Part shown: positions 18,709 through 27,599 of the stretch, one piece after another
Position numbering within the stretch: the first letter of the stretch is position 1
Layout: every line of letters starts with the position of its first letter
Assembly (NCBI RefSeq): GCF_008329565.1
Contig: NZ_NPKT01000007.1
Span: 124,001-188,000 of the forward strand
DNA length: 64,000 nucleotides
Source of the DNA: Mycolicibacterium sp. P1-5
Lineage (GTDB): Bacteria; Actinomycetota; Actinomycetes; Mycobacteriales; Mycobacteriaceae
Reading direction: 5' to 3'
Translations under genes and position numbers: made by a program
Notes under the pieces: generated by a model
Database searches by the model: none
What the model saw: only the letters and a program-made list of their open reading frames with translations
Told to the model about the DNA's origin: nothing

Positions 18709-19796
18709 GTGTCGCTCGACGCCATGACGACCCGATTCCGTCCGCTCTGTTTGGCTTGGTAGAGCGCGCGATCCGCTGCGTGCAGGAGATCTTTGGGCGA
18801 GGTGGTGTCGGCGTCGGTCGCCGCCACACCGATGCTGATCGATACCGCGCGATTAGGCCACGGCGCGCGTTGCACGGCGCGGCGGAACCTTTCGCCGAGT
18901 ACGAAGGCACCCTTGCAGGTGGTTTCGGGTAACACGACCGCGAACTCTTCGCCGCCGTAGCGGAACAGGGAATCGGACACCCTGAGCTCGGACTGCAAAA
19001 GATGTGCGACCGCCCGCAACACCTCATCGCCGGTCGGATGTCCGAACTCATCGTTGAATGCCTTGAAATGATCGACGTCGATCATGATCAGCGACAGTAC
19101 GGTGCCGCGATTACCCGCGCGCATGCACTCCTCATCCAACTTGAGGTCGAAAGAGCGCCGGTTCTGCACACCGGTCAGGACGTCGGTGACCGATTGAGAT
19201 TCCAGGTGCACCCTGACCTTTTCGATGTCCCGCTGATACTCCTGCATCAGCTCGACGTACTTCTCCTGGTCCAGCACCGCCTGCTCCAGAGTGGCTATGC
19301 TGCGGCGTAACTCGAGCTGAACGATGATCTCGCGGGACAGGATTTCGAGAGCCTCCCGCTGAGTGTCGGTGAGTGTTCGTGGCTCGCGGTCGATCACACA
19401 GATCGTGCCGAGCGCTTCTCCGGTCGGCGCCACGAGCGGAGCGCCCGCGTAGAAGCGGATACCCGGATCTCCGGTCACCAGCGGGTTGGTCGCGAAGCGT
19501 TCGTCAGCGGCCGCGTCCTCGACGGTCATCACGTGATCGGGGTCCATGATCGCGTGAGCGCAGAATGCTTGCGAGCGCGGAGTTTCGCTGACACCGAGAC
19601 CGATATTGGCTTTGAACCACTGTCGTTGCTCATCCAGCAACGTGATCAGGGCTATGGGCGTACCGCAGATTGCCGAAGCGAGCTTCGCGAAGTCGTTGTA
19701 GGCCTGCTCCGGCAACGAGTCCATGATGTTGTAATCCGCGAGAACACTGAGTCGCGTGCCCTCGTTTGCAGGTATCGGAAAAGTGTCTTCCGACAT
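18705..19796 (-). CDS. GAF-GGDEF diguanylate cyclase
   Basis: 363 residues, soluble. A GAF domain covers about 25-165 (LASAICGTPIALITLLDEQRQWFK, GIRFYAGAPLVAPTGEALGTICVID). A helix of about 45 residues links to the GGDEF domain at 200-360, which has an intact active site RYGGEEFAVVLP, metal aspartate in IMIDVDHFKAFND, and an RVSD inhibitory I-site five residues before GGEEF. It should make c-di-GMP from two GTP and be product-inhibited. No EAL domain. The GATGCT-TTA-AGCATC repeat lies 33 bases upstream of the start. It is monocistronic between the HNH gene and a DUF2127-like membrane gene. Confidence 0.88.
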   Translation of the reverse strand: MSEDTFPIPANEGTRLSVLADYNIMDSLPEQAYNDFAKLASAICGTPIALITLLDEQRQWFKANIGLGVSETPRSQAFCAHAIMDPDHVMTVEDAAADERFATNPLVTGDPGIRFYAGAPLVAPTGEALGTICVIDREPRTLTDTQREALEILSREIIVQLELRRSIATLEQAVLDQEKYVELMQEYQRDIEKVRVHLESQSVTDVLTGVQNRRSFDLKLDEECMRAGNRGTVLSLIMIDVDHFKAFNDEFGHPTGDEVLRAVAHLLQSELRVSDSLFRYGGEEFAVVLPETTCKGAFVLGERFRRAVQRAPWPNRAVSISIGVAATDADTTSPKDLLHAADRALYQAKQSGRNRVVMASSDT

Positions 19797-19828
19797 CAGC
19801 GCCCCCCACTTTTGGCATTTACAGGTGA

Positions 19829-19843
19829 TGCTTTAAGCATCCC
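19829..19843. promoter_or_regulatory. inverted repeat upstream of diguanylate cyclase
   Basis: GATGCT-TTA-AGCATC, a perfect six-base inverted repeat 33 bases before the start codon of the GGDEF gene. Could be an operator or a leader hairpin; no regulator is assigned. Confidence 0.35.
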
Positions 19844-19925
19844 CATAGCGAGGCAGATTGTTAGCTGCCAAGCCGGTGCAACTCCTGTGCGACGTGCGAC
19901 CCGGCGAAGGATCGCGGCCATCGCG

Positions 19926-20705
19926 TCAGACCAGGGCAGCTCGCTCGACGTCGAGCAGTTGCTCACCGCGCCGTTCTTCGTCGTATGCCTCGCGTCCGCC
20001 GCGGAGCCCGAATAGTCGCTTCGACACCAGCAGGTAGACGACGGCGGCCACGTTGATCACAAATGCTCCAGCACGGGTGAATGTGACGCCCTTGACCGCC
20101 AGGTCGTACACCTCGAGTGGCAGGAAAATCGATGTCGCTACCACGGCGAAGTATTCGCCCCAGCGTTTCAGCAGCCACAGCCCGATGCCCTCGACGAGCT
20201 CCAGCAACGCGTAGACGATCAGCGCGAGAAATACCAACATCAGCGTGCTGGGTTTGGCGGCCAGCGCCTTCTCCAATTCGTGCACGGCGGTCATCTGATC
20301 GACCTTGATCCCCGACGACCGAAGGAGCGGCAGGTCGCGCTCGACGGCGGACTGGATAGACCCCTGTGCTCCGCGAAATTTCCACACCGCCCACGCGGCA
20401 AGCGCGATCAGGAGCGCCCTGATCCACCGTTCCACGGCCAGTGCCCGCACGATGAACGCCTGCCGCAACGCCCGGCCGCGAAGGACGAGTGGCGCGTGGT
20501 CGGCGGGACCGTGGCCATGCGGAGCTCCCACGACGAATGCACCGCAGCGCAGGCAGCGCCACACCTCGCCGAGTCCGGTATTGCCGCTCAGCCGCTCGGC
20601 GAGGGCGGCATCGTCCGGCGCATAGGTGATGTGCCCGTGCCGCGCGCAGGTGAACAGCTCCCAGCGGGCGCCGACAGTTTTCCGCTGCTGCTTGGAGTTC
20701 GCCAT
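19926..20705 (-). CDS. DUF2127-like membrane protein
   Basis: 259 residues from ATG 20705 (MANSKQQRKTVG). A cysteine-rich N-terminal part (CARHGHITYAP then WRCLRCGAFVVGAPHGHG) looks like a small zinc ribbon, followed by four membrane helices: WIRALLIALAAWAVWKF, TLMLVFLALIVYALLELVEGIGLW, YFAVVATSIFLPLEVYDL and FVINVAAVVYLLVSKRLF. The GIGLWLLKRWGEYFAVVATSIFLPLE stretch is characteristic of DUF2127. Function unknown. It follows the 151-residue gene by 23 bases and could be the last member of that long operon. Confidence 0.72.
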   Translation of the reverse strand: MANSKQQRKTVGARWELFTCARHGHITYAPDDAALAERLSGNTGLGEVWRCLRCGAFVVGAPHGHGPADHAPLVLRGRALRQAFIVRALAVERWIRALLIALAAWAVWKFRGAQGSIQSAVERDLPLLRSSGIKVDQMTAVHELEKALAAKPSTLMLVFLALIVYALLELVEGIGLWLLKRWGEYFAVVATSIFLPLEVYDLAVKGVTFTRAGAFVINVAAVVYLLVSKRLFGLRGGREAYDEERRGEQLLDVERAALV

Positions 20706-20728
20706 CACCCCATCATGACTTCGCCGCA

Positions 20729-21184
20729 TCAAGCGCGTGCCCGGTTGACCACACGACGCAGGCGCCTACCGCCCGGCGCGTGCGCGAGGACCATCTCGGC
20801 AAGCTTGTCCCTGACCCGCTGATGGTCCCGCGGTGTCGCGCGTCCCTGTTTCAGTTCGTGGTAACCCGCACCCGCCCATACTCCGGCGATCGCGGCGTCG
20901 GTACACCCGGCACGTGCACGCCGGCGGTCACTGAGCGCCAGTGCCGAGGCGGTCAGCGCATGCACGGTGTCCACCCACACGCCCATCGCCAGCACCTCGG
21001 GGCTTGGCCGCAGCCCGGACAACGTCGCCTGGACCAGCTGCCGCGCGCCGAGGATCCGGGTCACGTTGCGGCCAGTGGAGTCAACCGGCCCGCTGGCGGT
21101 AACTCGCAGCACGCCGTCGGGGTTGAACAGAAGCGCCACACCCCATGCCCCACGCAGGATTTCGATGCCGCGATACCGTTTCAT
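20729..21184 (-). CDS. hypothetical protein in oxidoreductase operon
   Basis: 151 residues from ATG 21184, whose ATGA overlaps the stop of the enolase-superfamily gene. Sequence begins MKRYRGIEILRGAWGVALLF, has RILGARQLVQATL, VWVDTVHALTASALAL and a basic C-terminus (GGRRLRRVVNRARA). Two or three moderately hydrophobic helices suggest a membrane-associated protein. I recognise no family. Coupling to the upstream gene indicates it belongs to the same functional unit. Confidence 0.65.
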   Translation of the reverse strand: MKRYRGIEILRGAWGVALLFNPDGVLRVTASGPVDSTGRNVTRILGARQLVQATLSGLRPSPEVLAMGVWVDTVHALTASALALSDRRRARAGCTDAAIAGVWAGAGYHELKQGRATPRDHQRVRDKLAEMVLAHAPGGRRLRRVVNRARA

Positions 21185-22275
21185 GCCGCCTGCCGATACT
21201 GCTCGGCCGCGGCGGCCAGTGTCATCCCGTGCCCGCAGCGCGAGGTGTCCACCGGAAGCCGGCCACCGCTGGGCATCGGTACGCCGTCGAATAATTCGGC
21301 CTCGAGGCGGGTGTGGTCGATGAAGTACTCGAGGTGTCGCAGCCGAGGGATGGCGGCCGCGACGGGAACATGTAAAGCGGGCGCGCAATGCGCCGACACG
21401 TCGAGATTGTGTGCCGCTGCGATGTTCGCGGCGGCCAGCCAGCCCGTGTAGCCGCCACACCGGGTGCCGTCGAGTTGCAGACAGTCGACCACCGGGGCCA
21501 GGCGGCGGGCATCGTAGCGATCGGCGATGTACTCCCCTGCGGCGACGTCACATCGCACAGCGCCACGCACCGCGGAAAGTCCGTCGATGTCATCGCTGCT
21601 GACCGGTTCCTCGAACCACGTGACGCCCAGGTGGTCGAGCGCGGCACCGACGCGACGCGCCTGCCCGGGCGAGTAGCCGCCGTTCGCGTCCACCATGAGC
21701 TCAACCGTGTCACCCGTCAGCTCACGTAAACGCCTGATGCGGGCCAGGTCTCGCTCGGTCTCACTGCCCCAGTTCTGGCCGATTTTGATTTTCATCGCAG
21801 CACATCCCGCGTTGCGCCAGACGTCGACCTGCTCGGCGAGTTGTTCGTTGTCGAGGTTGGTGAACCCGCCGGATCCGTAGATGGGTACGGCGTCATGGCA
21901 TCGGCCGAACATAGTGGCGAGCGGCAGCTTTCGCAGATGTCCGGACAGGTCCCACAGCGCGATGTCGACGGCGCTGATGGCCTGTGCCACGAGGCCGCGG
22001 GTGCCGAAGTTGCGGCACGCGCGCGCCATCGTGTCGAAGGTGCCGGGGATGTCGGCGGCGTCGCGGCCGACGACGACGTCGCGCAGGTTATGGGTGATGA
22101 CGGCGGCGGCAGCCGGCGAACTGTAGGTCCACCCGAGTCCGACCGCACCGGCCGCGTGGGCGTGGACAACGACGGCGGTGGTCGAATCCCATTGCAGCGT
22201 GCCGTCGGCTTCGGGACCGTCGGTCGGCACCGTGTAGACAGCGACGTCGAGATGGTCGATCGTCGGTAGAGACAT
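21181..22275 (-). CDS. enolase-superfamily enzyme (mandelate racemase / muconate lactonizing type)
   Basis: 364 residues. After the capping domain, the barrel carries KIKIG (KxK catalytic lysines), the metal ligands in MVDANGGY, FEEPV and AGEYI, and a late CQLDGTRCGGYTGWLAAA segment. The family abstracts an alpha proton from a carboxylate and then racemises, dehydrates (acid sugars) or cycloisomerises. No clear His-Asp dyad can be assigned by eye, so dehydratase versus racemase is open. It lies 25 bases after the GMC oxidoreductase gene and overlaps the next, inside an operon with oxidative enzymes; an acid-sugar dehydratase role would fit. Confidence 0.83.
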   Translation of the reverse strand: MSLPTIDHLDVAVYTVPTDGPEADGTLQWDSTTAVVVHAHAAGAVGLGWTYSSPAAAAVITHNLRDVVVGRDAADIPGTFDTMARACRNFGTRGLVAQAISAVDIALWDLSGHLRKLPLATMFGRCHDAVPIYGSGGFTNLDNEQLAEQVDVWRNAGCAAMKIKIGQNWGSETERDLARIRRLRELTGDTVELMVDANGGYSPGQARRVGAALDHLGVTWFEEPVSSDDIDGLSAVRGAVRCDVAAGEYIADRYDARRLAPVVDCLQLDGTRCGGYTGWLAAANIAAAHNLDVSAHCAPALHVPVAAAIPRLRHLEYFIDHTRLEAELFDGVPMPSGGRLPVDTSRCGHGMTLAAAAEQYRQAA

Positions 22276-22300
22276 TGCTAGTCAACCCTTCTCGTCGTCG

Positions 22301-23944
22301 TCATGATCGGACGGCGTGGTTCCTCATCAGGTCGGCAGCCCGGGCGGCGAGCGCCATGATGGTCAGCGCGGGATTGGCCGCGCCTTGGGTTGGCATCGCA
22401 CTGCCGTCGACGACGTAGAGGCGGTCCACCCCGAAGACACGGTGCTGGGCATCGATGACCCCGTCCTGCGGACGTGCCGCCATCCGGGCACCGCCGACCA
22501 GATGGGCGTAACGATTGACCGTCATGACCTCTTCGGCCCCGGCCGCCAACAGCAGATTCGACATAACCTTGCCCGCGGCGTCGATGAGCTGCTTGTCGTT
22601 GTCGCACTGGCTGTATGCGAAGTGCGCGACGGGTAGGCCGTGGCGGTCCTTCTCGTCGGCCAGCGTGACGCGGTTGTCGGGCAGCGGCAATAGTTCGCAC
22701 AGGGCGCCCAGGGTAGCCCAGTGGATGTAGTCGCGCATGTACTCGCGGAGGGTCTCACCCCAATGACCCTGAGCAGCAACATGTTCCGACCAGGTGATGG
22801 GCAGCGGGCTGACGGTCTGAATGGAGAACCCACGCCGGTAGGGCTTGCTGGGGTCAGTTTCGTAGAACTGCTCGGTGCTGACCTCCGGCGGTGGCGCCTT
22901 GTACATGCGGATCTCGTCGGAGAAGCGACCCGCGACCTGTGGCGCGCCCTGCACCATCAGATGACGACCCAGGTGATCATGGTCGTTGCCGAGGCCGCCC
23001 GGGTAGCGGGAGGTGGCCGACAACAGCAGCAGTCGCGGTGTCTCGATGGAGTAGCCGGCGATCACGACGGCGTGCGCGCGCTGCCGGTGCAATACATCGG
23101 CATGCAGATACTCGACACCGGTGGCGCGTCCAGAGTCGTCGTCGACGAGGATGCGGCTGACGTGTGAGTCCGGGCGAACCTCGGCGCCTTGGGCGAGCGC
23201 ATCGGGAATGTGGGTGATCAGTGGGCTGGCCTTGGCGTTGACCTTGCAGCCTTGAATGCAAAACCCCCGATAGATGCAGTGCGGCCGGTTTCCGAAGCGG
23301 CCGTTGGGAATTGCGACCGGGCCAACCCGCATTTCGATGCCCATGGCTTCGGCGCCGCGCAGCGCGATCAGCCCATTGCCGCTGACGGGGTGCGGACTGT
23401 GTGGATAGCTGTGCGGATCGCCCCACGGCCAGTCCTGCCCGGCTACCGGTAGTTCAGCTTCGATCTGCTCGTAGTACGGCCGCAGATCGGCGTAGTCGAT
23501 GGGCCAGTCCGCACCCACACCGTCGTGAGAGTAGGTGTGAAAATCGGAGGGATGAAACCGCGGTGTGTAACCGGCGTAGTGCACCATGGAGCCGCCGACA
23601 CCACGCCCGGAGTTGTTGGAGCCCAATGGAACCGGATCGGCGCCACCGATCTGGCGGGGCTCGGTCCAGTAGAGGCGGTGCGAGCCGCGCTCGTCGCTGA
23701 CCCAGTCACTGTCGGGATCCCAGAACGGTCCCGCGTCGAGCAGGACCACGCTCCATCCGGCACGGGCGAGTCGCTGCCCGAGTGTGGCGCCGCCGGCACC
23801 GGCGCCGACGATGACGATGTCGACTTCCTCGTCGTGTTGGTAGCGCCGCATATCGGACCGGAGCCGGTGATTGGTGCGGACGCCGTTGTTCGGCAACAGC
23901 CACGCCGAGGCATTCCGGTCGCGGACAGCCCCGGGGTCAGCCAT
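22301..23944 (-). CDS. GMC-family FAD oxidoreductase
   Basis: 547 residues. FAD-binding VDIVIVGAGAGGATLGQRL at about 42-60, then the GMC signature region NNSGRGVGGSMVHYAGYTPRF, a cysteine-bearing CIYRGFCIQGCKVNAK, and the C-terminal FAD/active-site GSAMPTQGAANPALTIMALA. No clear signal peptide; the first 30 residues are basic and might be a leader, but there is no good twin-arginine motif. It oxidises an alcohol or sugar carbon. The preceding gene is a gluconate 2-dehydrogenase subunit 3 homologue, the usual partner of such large subunits, and overlaps it by eight bases, so the two probably form a complex. Confidence 0.87.
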   Translation of the reverse strand: MADPGAVRDRNASAWLLPNNGVRTNHRLRSDMRRYQHDEEVDIVIVGAGAGGATLGQRLARAGWSVVLLDAGPFWDPDSDWVSDERGSHRLYWTEPRQIGGADPVPLGSNNSGRGVGGSMVHYAGYTPRFHPSDFHTYSHDGVGADWPIDYADLRPYYEQIEAELPVAGQDWPWGDPHSYPHSPHPVSGNGLIALRGAEAMGIEMRVGPVAIPNGRFGNRPHCIYRGFCIQGCKVNAKASPLITHIPDALAQGAEVRPDSHVSRILVDDDSGRATGVEYLHADVLHRQRAHAVVIAGYSIETPRLLLLSATSRYPGGLGNDHDHLGRHLMVQGAPQVAGRFSDEIRMYKAPPPEVSTEQFYETDPSKPYRRGFSIQTVSPLPITWSEHVAAQGHWGETLREYMRDYIHWATLGALCELLPLPDNRVTLADEKDRHGLPVAHFAYSQCDNDKQLIDAAGKVMSNLLLAAGAEEVMTVNRYAHLVGGARMAARPQDGVIDAQHRVFGVDRLYVVDGSAMPTQGAANPALTIMALAARAADLMRNHAVRS

Positions 23945-24650
23945 CGGTTCTCATCTCGACCCGGTGGGCATCCGCGCGGCGTGCACGCTCGACCCGGGTG
24001 GCGAATGGGACCGGGTCGGTGGCGTGTTGATCGGCGACTTCGTACGATTCCCGCGAGTTGATACCAGGGTTGAGGTAGCCCCGCGGGTATGCCGGCCCGG
24101 AGAATCCCATCTCGTTCCACGCCCACGGATGCGAGTAGAACGCCGTGCAGGCATACCGCGTCCACAGGCTCCACATCTGTTTGGCCGGCCAGTCATGCCA
24201 GGTGTCGCCACTATCGGACAGGTCTTGAATGTTCTGCAGCAACCGCGCCTGATCATGGGTATCCAGCCCGGCATAGCCTGTGGCATAGCGATTGTGGGCG
24301 TCGCGATCTAACGCCGCCAGAGACTGCCGCCACGCCTCGCCGTCCTCGGGCATGTCGTCGTAGTGCCATCCGTCGGTTTCCCCCACGGCCAGCCGGCCGT
24401 CGATCAACTCCAGCACCGGAATCTTGGGATCGGCGTCCTGTGCGAGCAGCAGGTCGAGCATCGGCGTCGCTACGGCGACCTCGTCGACGGTGAAGAAAGC
24501 CAGCATGGATGGCAGAGCCAGACGGGCGAGGACCACGCCGGCCGTGACCGTGTCCCACTTGTCGGCTTGAGCCAGCACGTCGAAGCCGTCGAACCGGCCC
24601 CGGTTCTGCGGAGTGACCGCGCGGTAGTGGGCTGGGCGAAACGGCATCAA
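23937..24650 (-). CDS. gluconate 2-dehydrogenase subunit 3 family protein
   Basis: 237 residues. It resembles the small subunit of membrane sugar-acid dehydrogenases: LARLALPSMLAFFTVDEVAVATPMLDLLLAQD, then QDLSDSGDTWHDWPAKQMWSLWTRYACTAFYSHPWAWNEMGFSGPAYPRGY, where SHPWAWNE-GF-GPAYPRGY is the family's conserved end. These subunits assist export or activity of the GMC flavoprotein. No classical signal peptide is visible. The start overlaps the upstream membrane gene (ATGA) and the end overlaps the GMC gene. Confidence 0.8.
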   Translation of the reverse strand: MMPFRPAHYRAVTPQNRGRFDGFDVLAQADKWDTVTAGVVLARLALPSMLAFFTVDEVAVATPMLDLLLAQDADPKIPVLELIDGRLAVGETDGWHYDDMPEDGEAWRQSLAALDRDAHNRYATGYAGLDTHDQARLLQNIQDLSDSGDTWHDWPAKQMWSLWTRYACTAFYSHPWAWNEMGFSGPAYPRGYLNPGINSRESYEVADQHATDPVPFATRVERARRADAHRVEMRTDG

Positions 24651-25096
24651 CGCCCCCCGTCACCCGGTAGCGGCAGATGCTCTCGCCGCAGCAGCGCCGC
24701 CAGCAATCCCATCCCGCCGACCAGCGACGCCAGCAGGGGCGCGAATGCCGGAGGTCCGGATTCCACGTTGTACTTGGTCAATCCCCCTGGCCGTTGGCGA
24801 ATTCCGCGCCAATGCAAGTAGGTGCCCTGCAGTCCATTCGCGACGATCAGCGCGCTGGCCGCAGGTAACACCGTGTGGGCTGCACGGCGGGAGAAGAACC
24901 CGGCCAGGCCGGCGGGAATCGCAGTGGGGACAACGACAACCGGCCAATACATCATCCGGTTTCCGAAGCTGGCCGCGTCGTGCGAAAAGTAGATCTCGGC
25001 GGTCGTCACCGCGGCACCGGCCGCGGTCAACGCGGACAACGTCCGTTCGAAGCGGCCGGTCCGGATGGCGTTCAGCGCGGCGCGCACCGGTTTCAT
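24647..25096 (-). CDS. small integral membrane protein in oxidoreductase operon
   Basis: 149 residues with about four hydrophobic helices: LSALTAAGAAVTTAEIYF, WPVVVVPTAIPAGLAGFF, VLPAASALIVANGLQGTYL and APLLASLVGGMGLLAALL. No recognised domain. Translationally coupled to the TPP enzyme before it and the gluconate-dehydrogenase-like subunit after it. It may anchor the GMC/subunit-3 complex or carry electrons to the quinone pool, but it has no heme-ligand pattern I can defend. Confidence 0.68.
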   Translation of the reverse strand: MKPVRAALNAIRTGRFERTLSALTAAGAAVTTAEIYFSHDAASFGNRMMYWPVVVVPTAIPAGLAGFFSRRAAHTVLPAASALIVANGLQGTYLHWRGIRQRPGGLTKYNVESGPPAFAPLLASLVGGMGLLAALLRREHLPLPGDGGR

Positions 25097-26892
25097 GAAC
25101 GGACTTTCTTGTCGCTTGGAAAGTACTGCTGCACCTTCTGTTTGACGCCCTGCTTGATGAAGCCGGCACTGTCCTCATCGCCGCCGAGCACCGCCTCGAC
25201 CAGAGACTTCGCCTGATCGAAGGTGGCGTGTGGCGGGATCGGCGGCACATTCGGGTCGCAACGGACATCGAGGACCGTGGGCCGATCAGCGGCGAGTGCA
25301 CGGTCCCATGCGTCGCCGAGGGCACCCGGATCGTCGATGTTGTCGCCGTGCAGTCCGAGGCTGCGCGCGAAGCCGGCGAAGTCGACGTCCGGAAGATTCT
25401 GCGACGCTTCGAATTTCGGCGAGTTCTCCATCGCCCGCATCTCCCAGGTGACCTGGTTGAGATCGTTGTTGTGCAGGACAGCGATGATCAGGCGGGGATC
25501 GGCCCACTGCTTGTAGTACTTGGCGATCGTGATCAGCTCGGCCATGCCGTTCATCTGCATCGCGCCGTCACCGACGAACGCGATGGTGGGCCGATCGGGG
25601 TGGGCCCACTTGGCGCCGATGACATAGGGCACCCCCGGTCCCATGGTGGCCAGGGTGCCGGACAGCGAGCCCCGGACGTCGCCGCGGAACTTGAGATGCC
25701 GGGCGTACCAGTTCGCCGAGGACCCGGAGTCAGCGGCGATGATGGCGTTGTCGGGCATCCGTTCCGACAGTTCCCAGAAGATCCGCATCGGGTTGATCGG
25801 GTCGGCGTCGGTCATCGCCCGCCGTTGCACGGTGGTCCACCAACTGTCCACCCACTTCTCGACCTTCTCGCGCCATGACCGGTCGGTCTTGCGCTCAAGC
25901 AACGGGATCAACGCGCGCAATGTGGTCTTGGCATCACCGACGAGATTGATCTCGTAGGGGTACCGCATCCCGATCCACTTTCCCGACCGGTCGATCTGCA
26001 CGGCGCGGGCCTGGTCCAACTCGGGCATAAACTGCGTGTACGGGAAGTTCGAGCCGACCGTGAGCAGGGTGTCGCAGTCCATCATCAGGTGCCAGCTGGC
26101 GGTCGTGCCGAGCAGGCCGATCGAGCCGGTGACCCACGGCAGGTCGTCGGGAAGAACATCCTTGCCCAGCAACGCTTTCGCGGCGCCGGCACCCAGCAGG
26201 TCAGCGACTTCGGTGAGTTCGGCCGCGCACCCGCGGGCCCCCTGCCCGACGAGCATTGCGACCTTCTTGCCGGCGTTGAGCAGATCAGCGGTGCGGCGCA
26301 GGGCCTCGTCATCGGGCACCACCCGCGCCTCCGACATTCCCAGGCTGGACGGAACTTGCTTGAACGCATGCCCCGGTGGCTCGTACGGCAGCTCGAAAAC
26401 ATCCGATGGCACGATGATCGCCGTCGGCGCCGCCTCGCTGAGAGCGACCCGGATCGCGCGATCGATCAGGTTAGGCAGCTGCTTGGGAACAGTGCACATC
26501 TGGACGTAGTCACTACAGACGTCCTTGAACAGGCTCAGCAGGTCGATCTCCTGCTGATACGACCCGCCCATCGCGGAGCGCTCGGTCTGGCCGACAATCG
26601 CGACCACCGGGACGTGGTCCAACTTCGCGTCGTACAACCCGTTGAGCAGGTGCACCGCGCCGGGTCCGCTGGTGGCCACGCAGACGCCGACCTCACCGGA
26701 GAACTTGGCGAAGCCCACCGCTTCGAATGCGGCCATCTCTTCGTGTCGGGCCTGGACGAATTGCGGGTTGTCGTCGGCTCGCTGCCATGCGGCGAGCAAC
26801 CCGTTGATGCCGTCTCCGGGAAATCCGAAGACTTGTTTGACACCCCACTCGCGTAAACGCGCGAGCAATACGTCACCGACGGTGTCGGACAT
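25093..26892 (-). CDS. thiamine-pyrophosphate enzyme, pyruvate oxidase / PoxB-like
   Basis: 599 residues with a GAGGAG site before ATG 26892. N-terminal PYR domain: VFGFPGDGINGLL and RHEEMAAFEAVGFA with the catalytic glutamate; central domain VAMLVGQGARGCAAELTEV; C-terminal TPP motif GDGAMQMNGMAELITIAKYY ... LHNNDLNQVTWE. Closest in style to ubiquinone-dependent pyruvate oxidases, which decarboxylate pyruvate to acetate and pass electrons to quinone; substrate here could be another 2-oxoacid. The C-terminus ends VRS without an obvious amphipathic membrane-binding helix like that of E. coli PoxB. It leads the block of overlapping genes down to 20729. Confidence 0.82.
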   Translation of the reverse strand: MSDTVGDVLLARLREWGVKQVFGFPGDGINGLLAAWQRADDNPQFVQARHEEMAAFEAVGFAKFSGEVGVCVATSGPGAVHLLNGLYDAKLDHVPVVAIVGQTERSAMGGSYQQEIDLLSLFKDVCSDYVQMCTVPKQLPNLIDRAIRVALSEAAPTAIIVPSDVFELPYEPPGHAFKQVPSSLGMSEARVVPDDEALRRTADLLNAGKKVAMLVGQGARGCAAELTEVADLLGAGAAKALLGKDVLPDDLPWVTGSIGLLGTTASWHLMMDCDTLLTVGSNFPYTQFMPELDQARAVQIDRSGKWIGMRYPYEINLVGDAKTTLRALIPLLERKTDRSWREKVEKWVDSWWTTVQRRAMTDADPINPMRIFWELSERMPDNAIIAADSGSSANWYARHLKFRGDVRGSLSGTLATMGPGVPYVIGAKWAHPDRPTIAFVGDGAMQMNGMAELITIAKYYKQWADPRLIIAVLHNNDLNQVTWEMRAMENSPKFEASQNLPDVDFAGFARSLGLHGDNIDDPGALGDAWDRALAADRPTVLDVRCDPNVPPIPPHATFDQAKSLVEAVLGGDEDSAGFIKQGVKQKVQQYFPSDKKVRS

Positions 26893-26936
26893 GTTATCTC
26901 CTCGTAAGTCAATGTGCAGTAACAGAATTCGCAGCT

Positions 26937-27431
26937 TCAGTGATGCGAGCGTCGGCGCGGCACCCAGGTGGGCCCTTCAATCTGATCGGGAACGAGCCAC
27001 ATCGCGGAGCCGATGTTGTAGCAGAAGAGGATCGACCACAGCACGATCGCCGACGCGGTGAATCCCAGGGGGCCCGGGTCGTGGTGAACTGCGGCCACTG
27101 AGCAGATGATCATCAGGGCAAGGGTGACTGCAGTCATCGCCAGCGCAAACGCCGTCGCGGCTCGCCGACTGGCCAACACGAGTAGCGCCACGACGGCGAT
27201 TCCGACCAGCACCGCGCTCAATGCCGGAGTGAGCGGCACACCCAAGGGCCGCCATCCGTCGGTGCGCGGCCGGACGAGAACGCCGATGAGTCCAAATATG
27301 CCAAGCAAGCCCGTGGCCGCCGCCTGTGCCATCAGCAGACGGCGCCCCTGCCGCCAGTGCGGTTGGTTCAGGCTGACGCGGCGCATGTCGGCCGTCTCGG
27401 GTGGCATCGGCCCCCGGGTATCTTGCGCCAC
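26937..27431 (-). CDS. four-helix membrane protein, first gene of the MarR-linked operon
   Basis: 164 residues from GTG 27431, chosen for its GGAGG site six bases upstream (ATG 27407 is the alternative). Hydrophobic helices: LLMAQAAATGLLGIFGLIGVLV, ALSAVLVGIAVVALLVLASR, ATAFALAMTAVTLALMIICSVAAV and FTASAIVLWSILFCYNIGSAM. Basic tail VPRRRSHH. No known family. It ends 44 bases before the TPP enzyme on the same strand and is divergent from the MarR regulator, so its promoter probably drives the whole operon. Confidence 0.68.
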   Translation of the reverse strand: MAQDTRGPMPPETADMRRVSLNQPHWRQGRRLLMAQAAATGLLGIFGLIGVLVRPRTDGWRPLGVPLTPALSAVLVGIAVVALLVLASRRAATAFALAMTAVTLALMIICSVAAVHHDPGPLGFTASAIVLWSILFCYNIGSAMWLVPDQIEGPTWVPRRRSHH

Positions 27432-27493
27432 CAACTGCCTCCAATCCCCGGGTACAAGCTCGGGCCGATCTATTATTTGTCTAGAAGCAACAT

Positions 27494-27548
27494 ATCCAGT
27501 TTGGATGATGTGCAAACCGTTGATTTGTGCGTCCCGCATGTCATCCAA
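27494..27548. promoter_or_regulatory. candidate MarR operator and leftward promoter
   Basis: ATCCA-GTT-TGGAT inverted repeat at 27494-27506, with a longer TTGGATGA (27501-27508) / TCATCCAA (27541-27548) pair around it. On the minus strand TTTGCA (27511-27516) and TATGTT (27489-27494), spaced 16, could be the -35 and -10 of the membrane-protein operon; the repeat would fill the spacer. The likely binder is the divergent MarR protein. Confidence 0.5.
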
Positions 27549-27599
27549 TGCAGATGTACGCTGATGTCCCATGCGTGCCCGAAGACAGGGGTGACAAAC

